A stretch of 64,000 bases of DNA from Acidobacteriaceae bacterium (GTDB lineage: Bacteria > Acidobacteriota > Terriglobia > Bryobacterales > Bryobacteraceae): contig JAFAMD010000011.1 of assembly GCA_019233755.1 (NCBI GenBank), positions 108,847 through 172,846 on the forward strand, given 5' to 3'. The position numbers and the translations under genes are program-made. Every line of letters begins with the position of its first letter. Position 1 is the first letter of the stretch. This document shows positions 19,057-27,080 of this stretch, piece by piece. A model generated the notes under the pieces. The model was not told the DNA's origin. It was given only the letters and a program-made list of their open reading frames with translations, and searched no databases.

Positions 19057-19878
19057 ATGGCGATTCCGAATGTGCTCGAAAAACTGGGTCGTGCGATCTT
19101 TGAATCGCCCTTTGGCGTCAATCGGATTGCCAGGGATGCTCCCGAACTTGCTGAGATCCGTCTCGCGGTTCTCGATGCCGTCAAAGCCAAGAGCCATCGG
19201 GCCGGTGGAAAAAACGTGTTCCCCTTTGACCTGATTCGCGTCGAGTTGCTCGGCATTCCTGAAGAGCAGGCTCCTGTCTTCACCGGCGGCTTCCTGACGG
19301 AGTACTTAACGGAGGAGATCAAGACCGGTCTGGCACGGTCCAGCTTCCGCTTTCCGCATAACCTCCGCCTGGAAATTCAGACCAGTACCCGCCTGCCGGC
19401 GCCTGGCGAGGCGTGGCTCTCCGTTGAGACTCGGATAGCAGATGCAGATCAGGTCAGGGATGCAGCCGAAAGCGCAGGCCCCGCCCGTCTGGTCGTACAG
19501 AACGGGACAGCAAACTGTTCGGAATTCATCATCTCGAAGCCCAGGATCAACATCGGTCGCACGGCGGAAGTATTCCGTCCCGCAGGGCCGTCCAGAAAAA
19601 ATGACTTGGCCTTCACGGAAGAAAACGAAATCAATCGAACAGTCTCCCGTGAGCACGCACACATCCTCCGCTCCAAAAAGGATTGCGAGTGCCGGCTGTT
19701 CAATGACCGTTGGTACAAAGGGGAGGCAAACTGCGGTCTCTGGATCGTCAGGGAAGGGCTCAGCCAGCCTGTTCATCGCGGCTCGCGTGGAACCGTGCTG
19801 AAGCCCGGCGACGAAATTCATCTGGGAACTGCGGTCCTGAAATTCGTCGCCGGAGTTTCTGAAAAAGCTTCGGAATAG
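19057..19878 (+). CDS. FHA-domain protein (FhaA-like), last gene of kinase/cell-wall operon
   Basis: 273 residues. An N-terminal alpha/beta domain (about 1-125, FESPFGVNRIARDAPELAEI) again recalls DUF3662. A linker leads to a C-terminal FHA domain (about 145-265) with INIGRTAEVF and NRTVSREHAHI. The usual S-N-G-T loop is replaced by CGLWIVREG, so phosphopeptide specificity may differ from the first FHA protein. GAGGAAAGG lies 7 nt before the ATG, and only 4 bp separate it from the synthase gene. It likely docks phosphorylated kinase or synthase. Its stop is 2 bp from a convergent gene. Confidence 0.88.
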   Translation: MAIPNVLEKLGRAIFESPFGVNRIARDAPELAEIRLAVLDAVKAKSHRAGGKNVFPFDLIRVELLGIPEEQAPVFTGGFLTEYLTEEIKTGLARSSFRFPHNLRLEIQTSTRLPAPGEAWLSVETRIADADQVRDAAESAGPARLVVQNGTANCSEFIISKPRINIGRTAEVFRPAGPSRKNDLAFTEENEINRTVSREHAHILRSKKDCECRLFNDRWYKGEANCGLWIVREGLSQPVHRGSRGTVLKPGDEIHLGTAVLKFVAGVSEKASE

Positions 19879-19880
19879 AG

Positions 19881-20255
19881 CTACTGCTGCGCCGCCGCAG
19901 CCCTCGTAGCTTTGAAGGCGCCGTCGTATTCCTGGAACTGCCAGGTGCCGTTTAGCGCGCCGTCAACCAGCGTGCCTTTCAGCTTCAACGTTCCCGCGCC
20001 CGCTTCGTCATCCGAGTAGGGAAATTCGAGACTGAACTTACCGTCCGAGAACGTGCCCTCATGTTCGCCGTCCGCGAGCTTGATGGTGATCTTCTCTCCG
20101 TCCTGCTTGAAAACGAGATCGCGCGCGCGGCCGCCATCGTCTGTTTCGAATACAAAGTGCCAGGTGCCCGAAATGTCGCTCTTTGCCGCCTCCCGCGCCG
20201 GTAACACCAGGCCGAGACAGAAGAAAATAGCCAAAACCGATAGCAAAGTCCTCAT
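19881..20255 (-). CDS. small exported beta-rich protein
   Basis: 124 residues from the ATG at 20255, which has AAGGAG six bases upstream. The longer open frame upstream has no support. A signal peptide (MRTLLSVLAIFFCLGLVLPA) is followed by SGTWHFVFETDDGG, repeated beta strands (DGEKITIKLADGEHEGTFSDGK) and a second GTW motif near the end (LNGTWQFQEYDG). The lipocalin-like pattern is common in small acidobacterial secreted proteins of unknown function. It converges with the FHA-2 gene with a 2-bp gap. Confidence 0.85.
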   Translation of the reverse strand: MRTLLSVLAIFFCLGLVLPAREAAKSDISGTWHFVFETDDGGRARDLVFKQDGEKITIKLADGEHEGTFSDGKFSLEFPYSDDEAGAGTLKLKGTLVDGALNGTWQFQEYDGAFKATRAAAAQQ

Positions 20256-20279
20256 GAGATTCTCCTTGACGTAAGCTGC

Positions 20280-21593
20280 TTGGAATATATTACTCTTTCG
20301 CTCAGTTGCGAAACTGGAATTGTGCAAGAAATATCGCCGCTCCGGCATGAGCGCAGAGCGATAGCTGTTGATCGGTCTGGCGAAGAGCGAATCCCGCGCG
20401 GTACCGCAGCCTTTTACAAAACGAACTTAGCTCTCTTTTCTGCAGGATTCTCCACCTTCGCCCTGGTCTACTGTGTACAGCCGCTGATGCCCGCATTTTC
20501 GAAAGAGTTTCACATCAGCGCAGCCGACAGCAGCCTTTCGCTTTCTCTGACCACCGGCCTGCTGGCCGTTTCCATGCTCGTTGCAGGTGCCTTGTCTGAA
20601 ATGATCGGCCGCAAGATGGTTATGACCGCCTCGTTGTTATCCGCCGCTGCTCTGACAATCGTCTCCAGCCTTGTTCCGAGTTGGCCGGCGCTCCTCGTTT
20701 TCCGCGCGATCGAGGGCATCGCCTTCAGCGGCTTGCCGGCCGTGGCCATGGCTTACCTCGCGGAGGAAATGGATCCCGCTTCGGTTGGTTTAGCCATGGG
20801 GCTCTACATCGGCGGCTCCGCCCTGGGCGGCATGTCGGGACGTTTCATCGCCGGCGTGCTGGCCGATCTGGGCTCGTGGCGCATTGGTGTGGGCGCTATC
20901 GGCGCTTTTTCGTTCGTAGCAGGCATTATCTTTTGGCGCAGCCTGCCGCCGTCGCGGCACTTCCACAGACGGGTTCTTTCTATTCGGCATTCTCTCCATA
21001 CCTATGGCGAACATCTGACCGACTATGGCCTGTGTCTGCTGTTCAGTGTAGGCTTCCTCGCAATGGGAAGCTTCGTCACCCTTTACAACTATGTCGGGTA
21101 CCGATTGGTGGCGCCTCCCTATTTTCTGAACCAGACGGCCATTGGCGCTATTTTCCTCGTCTACTTAGTAGGGATCTTCAGTTCATCGTGGGTGGGCGAT
21201 CTGGCAGGAAGACTCGGCCGGCGAAACGTACTTTGGGCCAATGTCGTCCTGATGCTGGCGGGTCTCTTTGTTACGCTCGCGCATCCTCTTGCCTGGATTA
21301 TTGTTGGCATCGCGCTGTTAACATTCGGCTTCTTCGGGGCACATTCCGTGCTCAGCAGCTGGGTGGGAATGCGCGCGCGCCATTCAAAAGCACAAGCGTC
21401 TTCGCTTTACCTGTTTTTCTACTATTTAGGCTCCAGTATCGTAGGCACAGCCGGAGGATTCTTTTGGAGTTCGTCGCACTGGCTGGGCGTGGTGCTGTTC
21501 GTGTCGTCTCTGCTGGCGTTGGCTCTCGCTATCTCGCTCATCCTCATCGGAGTAAAACCGCTGGCACACAGCACGGCTGCCGTGCGCGCTTAG
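20280..21593 (+). CDS. MFS efflux transporter, YnfM-like
   Basis: 437 residues with twelve membrane segments. The first pair is joined by GALSEMIGRKMVM, the MFS loop 2-3 motif, and the matching GDLAGRLGRRNVL occurs between helices 8 and 9. The opening FALVYCVQPLMPAFSKEF is typical of the YnfM/arabinose-efflux group. It probably exports small molecules by proton antiport. The first codon is TTG; the leading 45 residues look non-conserved, so the true start may lie downstream (GTG at 20322). Confidence 0.9.
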   Translation: MEYITLSLSCETGIVQEISPLRHERRAIAVDRSGEERIPRGTAAFYKTNLALFSAGFSTFALVYCVQPLMPAFSKEFHISAADSSLSLSLTTGLLAVSMLVAGALSEMIGRKMVMTASLLSAAALTIVSSLVPSWPALLVFRAIEGIAFSGLPAVAMAYLAEEMDPASVGLAMGLYIGGSALGGMSGRFIAGVLADLGSWRIGVGAIGAFSFVAGIIFWRSLPPSRHFHRRVLSIRHSLHTYGEHLTDYGLCLLFSVGFLAMGSFVTLYNYVGYRLVAPPYFLNQTAIGAIFLVYLVGIFSSSWVGDLAGRLGRRNVLWANVVLMLAGLFVTLAHPLAWIIVGIALLTFGFFGAHSVLSSWVGMRARHSKAQASSLYLFFYYLGSSIVGTAGGFFWSSSHWLGVVLFVSSLLALALAISLILIGVKPLAHSTAAVRA

Positions 21594-21601
21594 CGATCGA
21601 G

Positions 21602-22498
21602 TCAATACAAGACCGAGGGTAGATACGCGCCCACGGGCTCGTTGTACAGACCGATTGTCATTAATGTCATTGGATAAACCAGGCGCAGACCATTTTCCAG
21701 GCACCAGCGGAAAAGATCGGCGTTGCGGGTGGGTATGAGGAGGCCGGGCCCGCTGAAAGCTCCGGCACTCGCGATCAACGCCTTGAGATCCAGGTTCGAT
21801 TCCGCCACTGAATGCCCGAAAAATCCAATCGCGCAAGTATAGCCGGTGATTCGGCCGTTTCGCTCGACGATAAAAGCCGTACCTTGCCCGATGCCGTCCC
21901 GCAGTTCGCCCGCCCGGCTATGGCCGTGCACTCTCTCGCAAATTCGGCTCGCCGCCTCCATATCGTCCTCTTTGGCGGGCCGGACTGCGCATCCGTCAAC
22001 GGTTCTCTTGATTGGCGGTCCCTGCATGATGGAGATCGGCTCGCGAGCGTCGAAGCCGAGCTTCGCATACAGCGCCAGCGAGCGGTTGTGGAACGCCCCC
22101 TGAAGCAGACGGATTCCTGGCAAGCGCCGTTCGTGCGCCCGGTCCATCACGGCCCCCATTAACATTCGCCCGATACCCCGGTTCTGAACACCGGGATCGA
22201 TTGTTATCGGCCCCACACCGCCAATGATCGACCGCTCATCCAGGCAATTACTCCCGGCGATCCGGCCCTTTGATTCCGCCACTACACAATAGAAGCCCGG
22301 ATGGGAAAATAGCACTCGGAGCAGGCCCACCCCCACCTCGGCGGACGGAAGGTCCGGTGGAAAGCTGTGCCGGCGGTTGATATCTGCGAAGGCCTCGTAA
22401 CAAATGCGCCCGCAAGTATCGGCATCTTCAGGCGTGGCGCGACGGATCGTGACCGCTTTCTGCGAAACTCCGAAACCGCCCGTTGCGGAAGCCTCCAT
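21602..22498 (-). CDS. GNAT N-acetyltransferase, two-domain
   Basis: 298 residues. The N-terminal GNAT domain (about 15-150) has the acetyl-CoA loop QNRGIGRMLMG and ALYAKLGFD. A second, weaker GNAT-like half follows (about 165-290, with AFIVERNGRITGYTCAIGFFGH and FSGPGLLIPTRNADLFRW), as in YitI/Eis-like enzymes. The acceptor is unknown. It begins 5 bp after the membrane protein of the sigma operon and is probably the third gene of that transcript. Confidence 0.9.
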   Translation of the reverse strand: MEASATGGFGVSQKAVTIRRATPEDADTCGRICYEAFADINRRHSFPPDLPSAEVGVGLLRVLFSHPGFYCVVAESKGRIAGSNCLDERSIIGGVGPITIDPGVQNRGIGRMLMGAVMDRAHERRLPGIRLLQGAFHNRSLALYAKLGFDAREPISIMQGPPIKRTVDGCAVRPAKEDDMEAASRICERVHGHSRAGELRDGIGQGTAFIVERNGRITGYTCAIGFFGHSVAESNLDLKALIASAGAFSGPGLLIPTRNADLFRWCLENGLRLVYPMTLMTIGLYNEPVGAYLPSVLY

Positions 22499-22503
22499 AC
22501 ACT

Positions 22504-23091
22504 CTACCCCCCGTTCTCCTCCAGGCTTCTAATCTCCTCGATCTGCCGGTCCAGCCGCCGCGCCGCGCGTTTGTTTATGTCGCCAATCCCCCAGAACAAA
22601 GCTGCGGCGAACGCGGCAAAAGCATATTGAAACCATCGCCGTTCTGGTGGTGAAGAAATGATACTCCCGATTATCATCGCTGCGATACCGGGGATGAGTG
22701 GCCCCAGATACCAGCGCCAGACGCTGCCCAGCAGGTTTCGCTGCCGCTCGAGTTCCCGCTTGTGAAATTCCAGGCAGCTCACCCGGCCCATGTCGGCGGG
22801 AACGGAGCTCGCTGCACCCTGCGTCAGAAGATGCCAGGCAACATAAATCGTCCCGGCGATGATGAGCCCGAACGAGATTCGTGGGCCGGCCTCGGGTATC
22901 GTCGTGAAGAGATAAGTGAACCCCACAATCACGACAACACACGCCAGATACTCCCTGAGATTTCGCCTCTGGATTTTGCCTTGAAAGGCGGTCGCCCTTC
23001 GCCGGATTTCTTCTATCGGAATACGCATCGCTTCTACCTCCTGGTCTTGCCAGAGCTGTTGCATGTTGTCACGGGACGGTTCATTCGGCAT
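22504..23091 (-). CDS. membrane protein encoded with the ECF sigma factor, candidate anti-sigma
   Basis: 195 residues from the ATG at 23091, preceded by GAGGAGG. The start lies inside the sigma-factor gene by 11 bp, so translation is coupled. The N-terminus (about 1-45, MQQLWQDQEVEAMRIPIEEIRRRA) is cytoplasmic, helical and acidic, followed by four hydrophobic segments. A middle loop contains CLEFHKRELERQRNLLG. There is no HxxxCxxC zinc motif. Position and topology suggest a sigma-factor partner, but this is inference. Confidence 0.85.
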   Translation of the reverse strand: MPNEPSRDNMQQLWQDQEVEAMRIPIEEIRRRATAFQGKIQRRNLREYLACVVVIVGFTYLFTTIPEAGPRISFGLIIAGTIYVAWHLLTQGAASSVPADMGRVSCLEFHKRELERQRNLLGSVWRWYLGPLIPGIAAMIIGSIISSPPERRWFQYAFAAFAAALFWGIGDINKRAARRLDRQIEEIRSLEENGG

Positions 23092-23623
23092 GACGTGCCT
23101 CCTCGTGGAACTGTCGTGAAAGAATGTTCTTGATCCGGTGAATCTTCGTCGCCACATTTCTGGCGGACAATCCGGTCAGTTCGCCGATGTCAGTCGCGTT
23201 CAAGCCTTCCAGATACGAGAGAATCACCTGCCGGTCCAGCGGTTTGAGCCGGTGGATAAGCTCTGTGAGCTTCCCCAGTTGCTCGCGCCGGTTCGCCTCC
23301 ATTTCGCGATCCGCGTCCTCGGGCTTCCATTCCAGTTCCTCCAGGCTGACCATCGCCTGCGGCCTTGCTCGCTTCTGCCGGAGGACATACGAAGTGGCGG
23401 CATTATGAGCGACCCGGTAAATCCACGTCCGCATCGAACATCGTTCATCGAACGTCCCGAAACTACGCCACAGCGCCAGATGGACCTCCTGCAACAGGTC
23501 GCGGCGCTTCTCCGCATCAGCCTCGTAACCGCACGCCAGGCGCGCCAGCGCTGCGCCGTAATCAGCCGCCGCCTGCTCGTACATTTCGTGTTGAGTGCTC
23601 TGCTGCGCCGGATTGAGCCTCAT
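23081..23623 (-). CDS. ECF-type RNA polymerase sigma factor
   Basis: 180 residues. Region 2 (about 25-95) contains RRDLLQEVHLALWRSF and CSMRTWIYRVAHNAATSYV. Region 4 (about 115-170) contains LKPLDRQVILSYLEGLNATDIGE and the recognition helix SARNVATKIHRIKNILS. The length is normal for an ECF factor. GGAGAT directly precedes the ATG. The downstream membrane protein overlaps its end and may sequester it. Confidence 0.93.
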   Translation of the reverse strand: MRLNPAQQSTQHEMYEQAAADYGAALARLACGYEADAEKRRDLLQEVHLALWRSFGTFDERCSMRTWIYRVAHNAATSYVLRQKRARPQAMVSLEELEWKPEDADREMEANRREQLGKLTELIHRLKPLDRQVILSYLEGLNATDIGELTGLSARNVATKIHRIKNILSRQFHEEARHAE

Positions 23624-23634
23624 ATCTCCACAAC

Positions 23635-23916
23635 TTAGGTAGTCGTCAGCCCGCGACCTTTCTTACATGCCCCGGTCCAAAATTGTTCCCGCAGGAATGG
23701 CTCTTCGACCCACGACTTCACAAACCAGCCTATGAAAGCCAGGAGCGCCCCGGTGATCGCTAAATCAGCCCCGCGTAAATCGGCCGCCAGCCGCACCGTC
23801 CAACCAGCCCGGCGCGAATACATCAACCAAACGACGATTGCGAAATACAGTTTCCGCTGAATCTTCTGTTCTAAGCTCAAAGCTGTAGAGGCGAGAAACC
23901 GGATGCCACGAAGCAT
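23635..23916 (-). CDS. doubtful small membrane protein
   Basis: A 93-residue frame with one hydrophobic stretch (ADLAITGALLAFIGWFVKSW) lies upstream of the sigma gene. Its 5' end overlaps the divergent HPP gene by 14 bp. No ribosome-binding site or family is recognised. It may be only the open complement of the sigma-gene promoter region. Confidence 0.25.
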   Translation of the reverse strand: MLRGIRFLASTALSLEQKIQRKLYFAIVVWLMYSRRAGWTVRLAADLRGADLAITGALLAFIGWFVKSWVEEPFLREQFWTGACKKGRGLTTT

Positions 23917-24514
23917 CCCCGACGAAATCGCAGATCTCTTTCGAAGCCACGGTGCTGAGCATGCGTTTCATCTTGCAGTGAGACTGCGCATGCACTGGTT
24001 ACTGCACCACTTCCGGGCACGCACAATTTGGGCTGCCTACGTATGCATTAATTGCTTCGTGACGGTAGCGCTGCTTTCCATTTTGGCAGTCATAACGCGC
24101 ACGCCGTTTGTCTTTCCTTCAGTGGGACCGACCGCGTACCTCCTCTTTTTTTCGCCGCAGGCGCCGGCATCACGCCCCCGGCACGCGATCCTGGGTCACG
24201 GTATCGGAATTTTATGCGGATACGGAGCGTTTATGCTCGCGAGCTTAGCGGGTCCTGTTCACGGTATCCGCGAGACCGGCTGGCCGACCGTGATTGCTGC
24301 GGCCCTCTCTCTTGCTCTTACAGGGGCCGGTATGGTGCTGCTGCGCGTCAGCCATCCCCCTGCCGGCGCAACCACATTGATTGTTTCGCTAGGGTTGCTG
24401 ACGAAGCCTTTTCATTTGCTGATGGTGGAGATCGCAGTGGTGCTGCTGGTGGCGCAAGCGTTCTGCATCAACCGGCTCGCCGGGTTGCCGTATCCGCTCT
24501 GGGAAACGGAGTGA
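23903..24514 (+). CDS. HPP-family membrane protein
   Basis: 203 residues with four to five membrane segments and the family signatures PFVFPSVGPTAYLLF and VSHPPAGATTLIVSLG (the HPP motif itself is SHPPAGATT). HPP proteins are small integral membrane proteins; some chloroplast and cyanobacterial members transport nitrite. The substrate here is unknown. The gene is divergent from the sigma operon and converges with the permease downstream. Confidence 0.9.
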   Translation: MPRSIPDEIADLFRSHGAEHAFHLAVRLRMHWLLHHFRARTIWAAYVCINCFVTVALLSILAVITRTPFVFPSVGPTAYLLFFSPQAPASRPRHAILGHGIGILCGYGAFMLASLAGPVHGIRETGWPTVIAAALSLALTGAGMVLLRVSHPPAGATTLIVSLGLLTKPFHLLMVEIAVVLLVAQAFCINRLAGLPYPLWETE

Positions 24515-24561
24515 CTGTCAATAAGTAAGTGTTAAGGTGAGTCTTCTGCAAGGCAGCGTAC

Positions 24562-27051
24562 TTACTCGCTGCGGAGAGCCTCCGCTGGATCAAGCCGGTT
24601 TGCTTGACGCAAAGGCCCGTATGCAGCCGCCATCGTCACCACAAAGAAGAAAAGCACGACGGCGCCGTACATCCACGGCGCTCCCCGTACGGCAGTGCCC
24701 GAAAGTGATCGCAATGTATTCCTCGTCGCGAGGCCCAGCGCGAGGCCTACAGCCAATCCCGCCACCACCCAAACCGTAGTCTTCCCCATCACAGTCCGGA
24801 TGATCGCGCAGCGGCTGGCGCCCAAGGCGATGCGGATTGCAATCTCGCCGGTTCGCTGCGACACCAGGCAGGAAATTACGCTATACATTCCCGCAGCCGC
24901 CATTGCTACCGCAAGCAATGCGAAGCTGCCAATCACGAACACCTCGAACCGTGGCTGGCTCACAGACTCCGCCATCATCTCGTCCATCGTCTGAACGCCG
25001 AAGACCGCCTGATCGGAGTTCGAGGATTTGATTGCCGCTTTCACCTGCTTCACCAGTTGTGCGGGCGGGAGCACCGAACGCACAACCAGGTAAACATTCA
25101 CCCAGTCGAGCTGCAGAGACGATAGATAGACTTCCGGATAGGGATCTATCTCGAGGCCGCGTGTCCGGACATTGCCGGCCATTCCCACAATCCTGATTGG
25201 CTCTCCCGGCTCGTAGATCTGTCGCCCGACCACATCTGCTCCGAGGCCAAAGCGCCGTGCGAATTCCTCATTCACAATCGCCACTTTCACCCGCGGCCCC
25301 GTGTCATCCGCGCGAAACGCGCGCCCGGCCAGCAGCGGAATCCGCAGGGTCCGGAAGTAATCAGGGCTGATCAGGTGGTTATCAGACCACACGATTTTGA
25401 GTGCGCCGGTTCCGTCCGTAACTCCCACCAGTTCGGAATTGCCGGTTCGCGCAGGGCGCAGCGGCGGCCCTGTCACCGTCGCGGCCGATTCCACTCCCGG
25501 AATGGCCTCGATCTTTTGCAGATATTCCTGAAACACGCGGCCCGCTTTGGGATCGATCGAGTTCTGTGGCCGGGACGACGGGAGCTTCAGCCGCATCACG
25601 AGCACATGCTTCGGATCAAAGCCGGCAGGCGTCGAAATCAGCGTCCATAGGTTCTGCGCGACCAGTCCCGCCGCACAAAGCAGGAAAACGGAGAGCGCTG
25701 CCTCAAGCGCCGTCATCACGTGCCGCCACTTATTGCCTTCTCCCGTAGTAAGGCGCGCCGTAAGGGCCGGCCCGGGCGTCCATCGGCTGCCCTTTATTGC
25801 TGGAATGATCGAAAACAGAATCGCCGAAAACAGCGAGAGCGTCAAAGTGAACGCGATCACGCGCGCGTCCGAGTGCGCGGGTTCTAACAGCGGACTGCGC
25901 ACCGGAAGCACCGCCACCAGAAGGCGCGCAATCGAGCCCGCTGCCAGCACGCCCGCCATGCCGCCGCAGACCGCCAGCACCAGCCCCTCTAGAAGAAACT
26001 GCCGGATCAGGCGCGTGCGGCTTGCGCCTAACGCCGCGCGAATCGCAACCTCGCGGCCTCGCCGCAACGAGCGTGCCAGTAAAAGCTGCGCCGTATTGGC
26101 GCAGGCGATGAGCAACAATACACCGACACCGCCCAACAACAGCCACAACAGCCCGCGTTGCGTGCCTACGATGGCGTCTCGCAGCGGGAACATTTCAAAG
26201 GTGAAGCGGCTTGGGTCGTGCTGAGGATTGGGAAATGCAGAAGGATATTCATGCGTCAGAACCCGCGCGATGCTTCGTATATCGCCGACGGCCTGTGTAA
26301 ATGTGACCCCTTCGCGCAGGCGCGCCAGTACCAGCACCGGTGTGCCGCGGCCGCTGCGGCTCGCTAGAACATTAGCTTGCCGCTCCATCGGGTACGAGAC
26401 ATAGATGTCCACTGGCTCCGGAATACGCAGTGCGGGGTAATCGAAATGAAATCCAGGCGCGAGTACGCCCACAATCACCGCAGACTTGCCGTCAAGGCGC
26501 AGCGTTCGCCCCCGCACAGCGGGGTCCGCTCCTAGTCTCGACCGCCAGAAAGCATGAGTCAGAACCGCTACCGGAGTCCGGCCGGCCTGGTTGTCTTCCG
26601 GGACAAGCATCCGGCCCAGTTCCACACCCGCGCCCAGCAGCGGGAGGAAAGAGGCTGTAACTCGCGCGGCGTAAACACGTACGGGCTCGCCGGTCCCGGA
26701 GAGCTGCATGTCGCGGTGCTCGGCAAACGCCATTTGCCCGAGCGTACGCGTACGCGCACGCATCTCCAGGAATTCGGAATCGCTCGGGTCCCAGCCGTTA
26801 TTCTCCCTGATCGTGACCAATCGCTTCGCATCCCGGTACGGCAGCGGGTCCAGGAAGGCGGCCTTTAGCAGGGTAAAAATGGCCGCATTGCCGCCGATCC
26901 CGAGAGCCAGCACCAGCACAATCAAGGCCGACGCCCCCGCATCCCGGCCCAGCAAAACAATGCCGTGCCGCAGATCTTCGAGACACGATGCGAGCCATCC
27001 AACTACGCGTGCATCCCGCATCTGCTCCTTGGTAGATGACAGGTTTCCCAT
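24562..27051 (-). CDS. ADOP-type FtsX/MacB-like permease (1)
   Basis: About 829 residues from the ATG at 27051 (GAGGAGAAGG upstream); the frame is open 19 codons further, inside the upstream gene. The structure is that of a duplicated permease: an N-terminal helix (ALIVLVLALGIGGNAAIFTLL), a MacB periplasmic core (about 80-270), three membrane helices with LLIACANTAQLLLARS and EVAIRAALGASRTRLI, then a second copy ending GEIAIRIALGASRCAII and RLDPAEALRSE. ADOPs lack their own ATPase gene nearby and may extrude antibiotics, lipids or lipoproteins with a remote ATPase. It begins 29 bp after the phosphatase gene. Confidence 0.93.
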   Translation of the reverse strand: MGNLSSTKEQMRDARVVGWLASCLEDLRHGIVLLGRDAGASALIVLVLALGIGGNAAIFTLLKAAFLDPLPYRDAKRLVTIRENNGWDPSDSEFLEMRARTRTLGQMAFAEHRDMQLSGTGEPVRVYAARVTASFLPLLGAGVELGRMLVPEDNQAGRTPVAVLTHAFWRSRLGADPAVRGRTLRLDGKSAVIVGVLAPGFHFDYPALRIPEPVDIYVSYPMERQANVLASRSGRGTPVLVLARLREGVTFTQAVGDIRSIARVLTHEYPSAFPNPQHDPSRFTFEMFPLRDAIVGTQRGLLWLLLGGVGVLLLIACANTAQLLLARSLRRGREVAIRAALGASRTRLIRQFLLEGLVLAVCGGMAGVLAAGSIARLLVAVLPVRSPLLEPAHSDARVIAFTLTLSLFSAILFSIIPAIKGSRWTPGPALTARLTTGEGNKWRHVMTALEAALSVFLLCAAGLVAQNLWTLISTPAGFDPKHVLVMRLKLPSSRPQNSIDPKAGRVFQEYLQKIEAIPGVESAATVTGPPLRPARTGNSELVGVTDGTGALKIVWSDNHLISPDYFRTLRIPLLAGRAFRADDTGPRVKVAIVNEEFARRFGLGADVVGRQIYEPGEPIRIVGMAGNVRTRGLEIDPYPEVYLSSLQLDWVNVYLVVRSVLPPAQLVKQVKAAIKSSNSDQAVFGVQTMDEMMAESVSQPRFEVFVIGSFALLAVAMAAAGMYSVISCLVSQRTGEIAIRIALGASRCAIIRTVMGKTTVWVVAGLAVGLALGLATRNTLRSLSGTAVRGAPWMYGAVVLFFFVVTMAAAYGPLRQANRLDPAEALRSE

Positions 27052-27080
27052 GAGGCGTTTAGCCTTCTCCTCTGCCTCCG

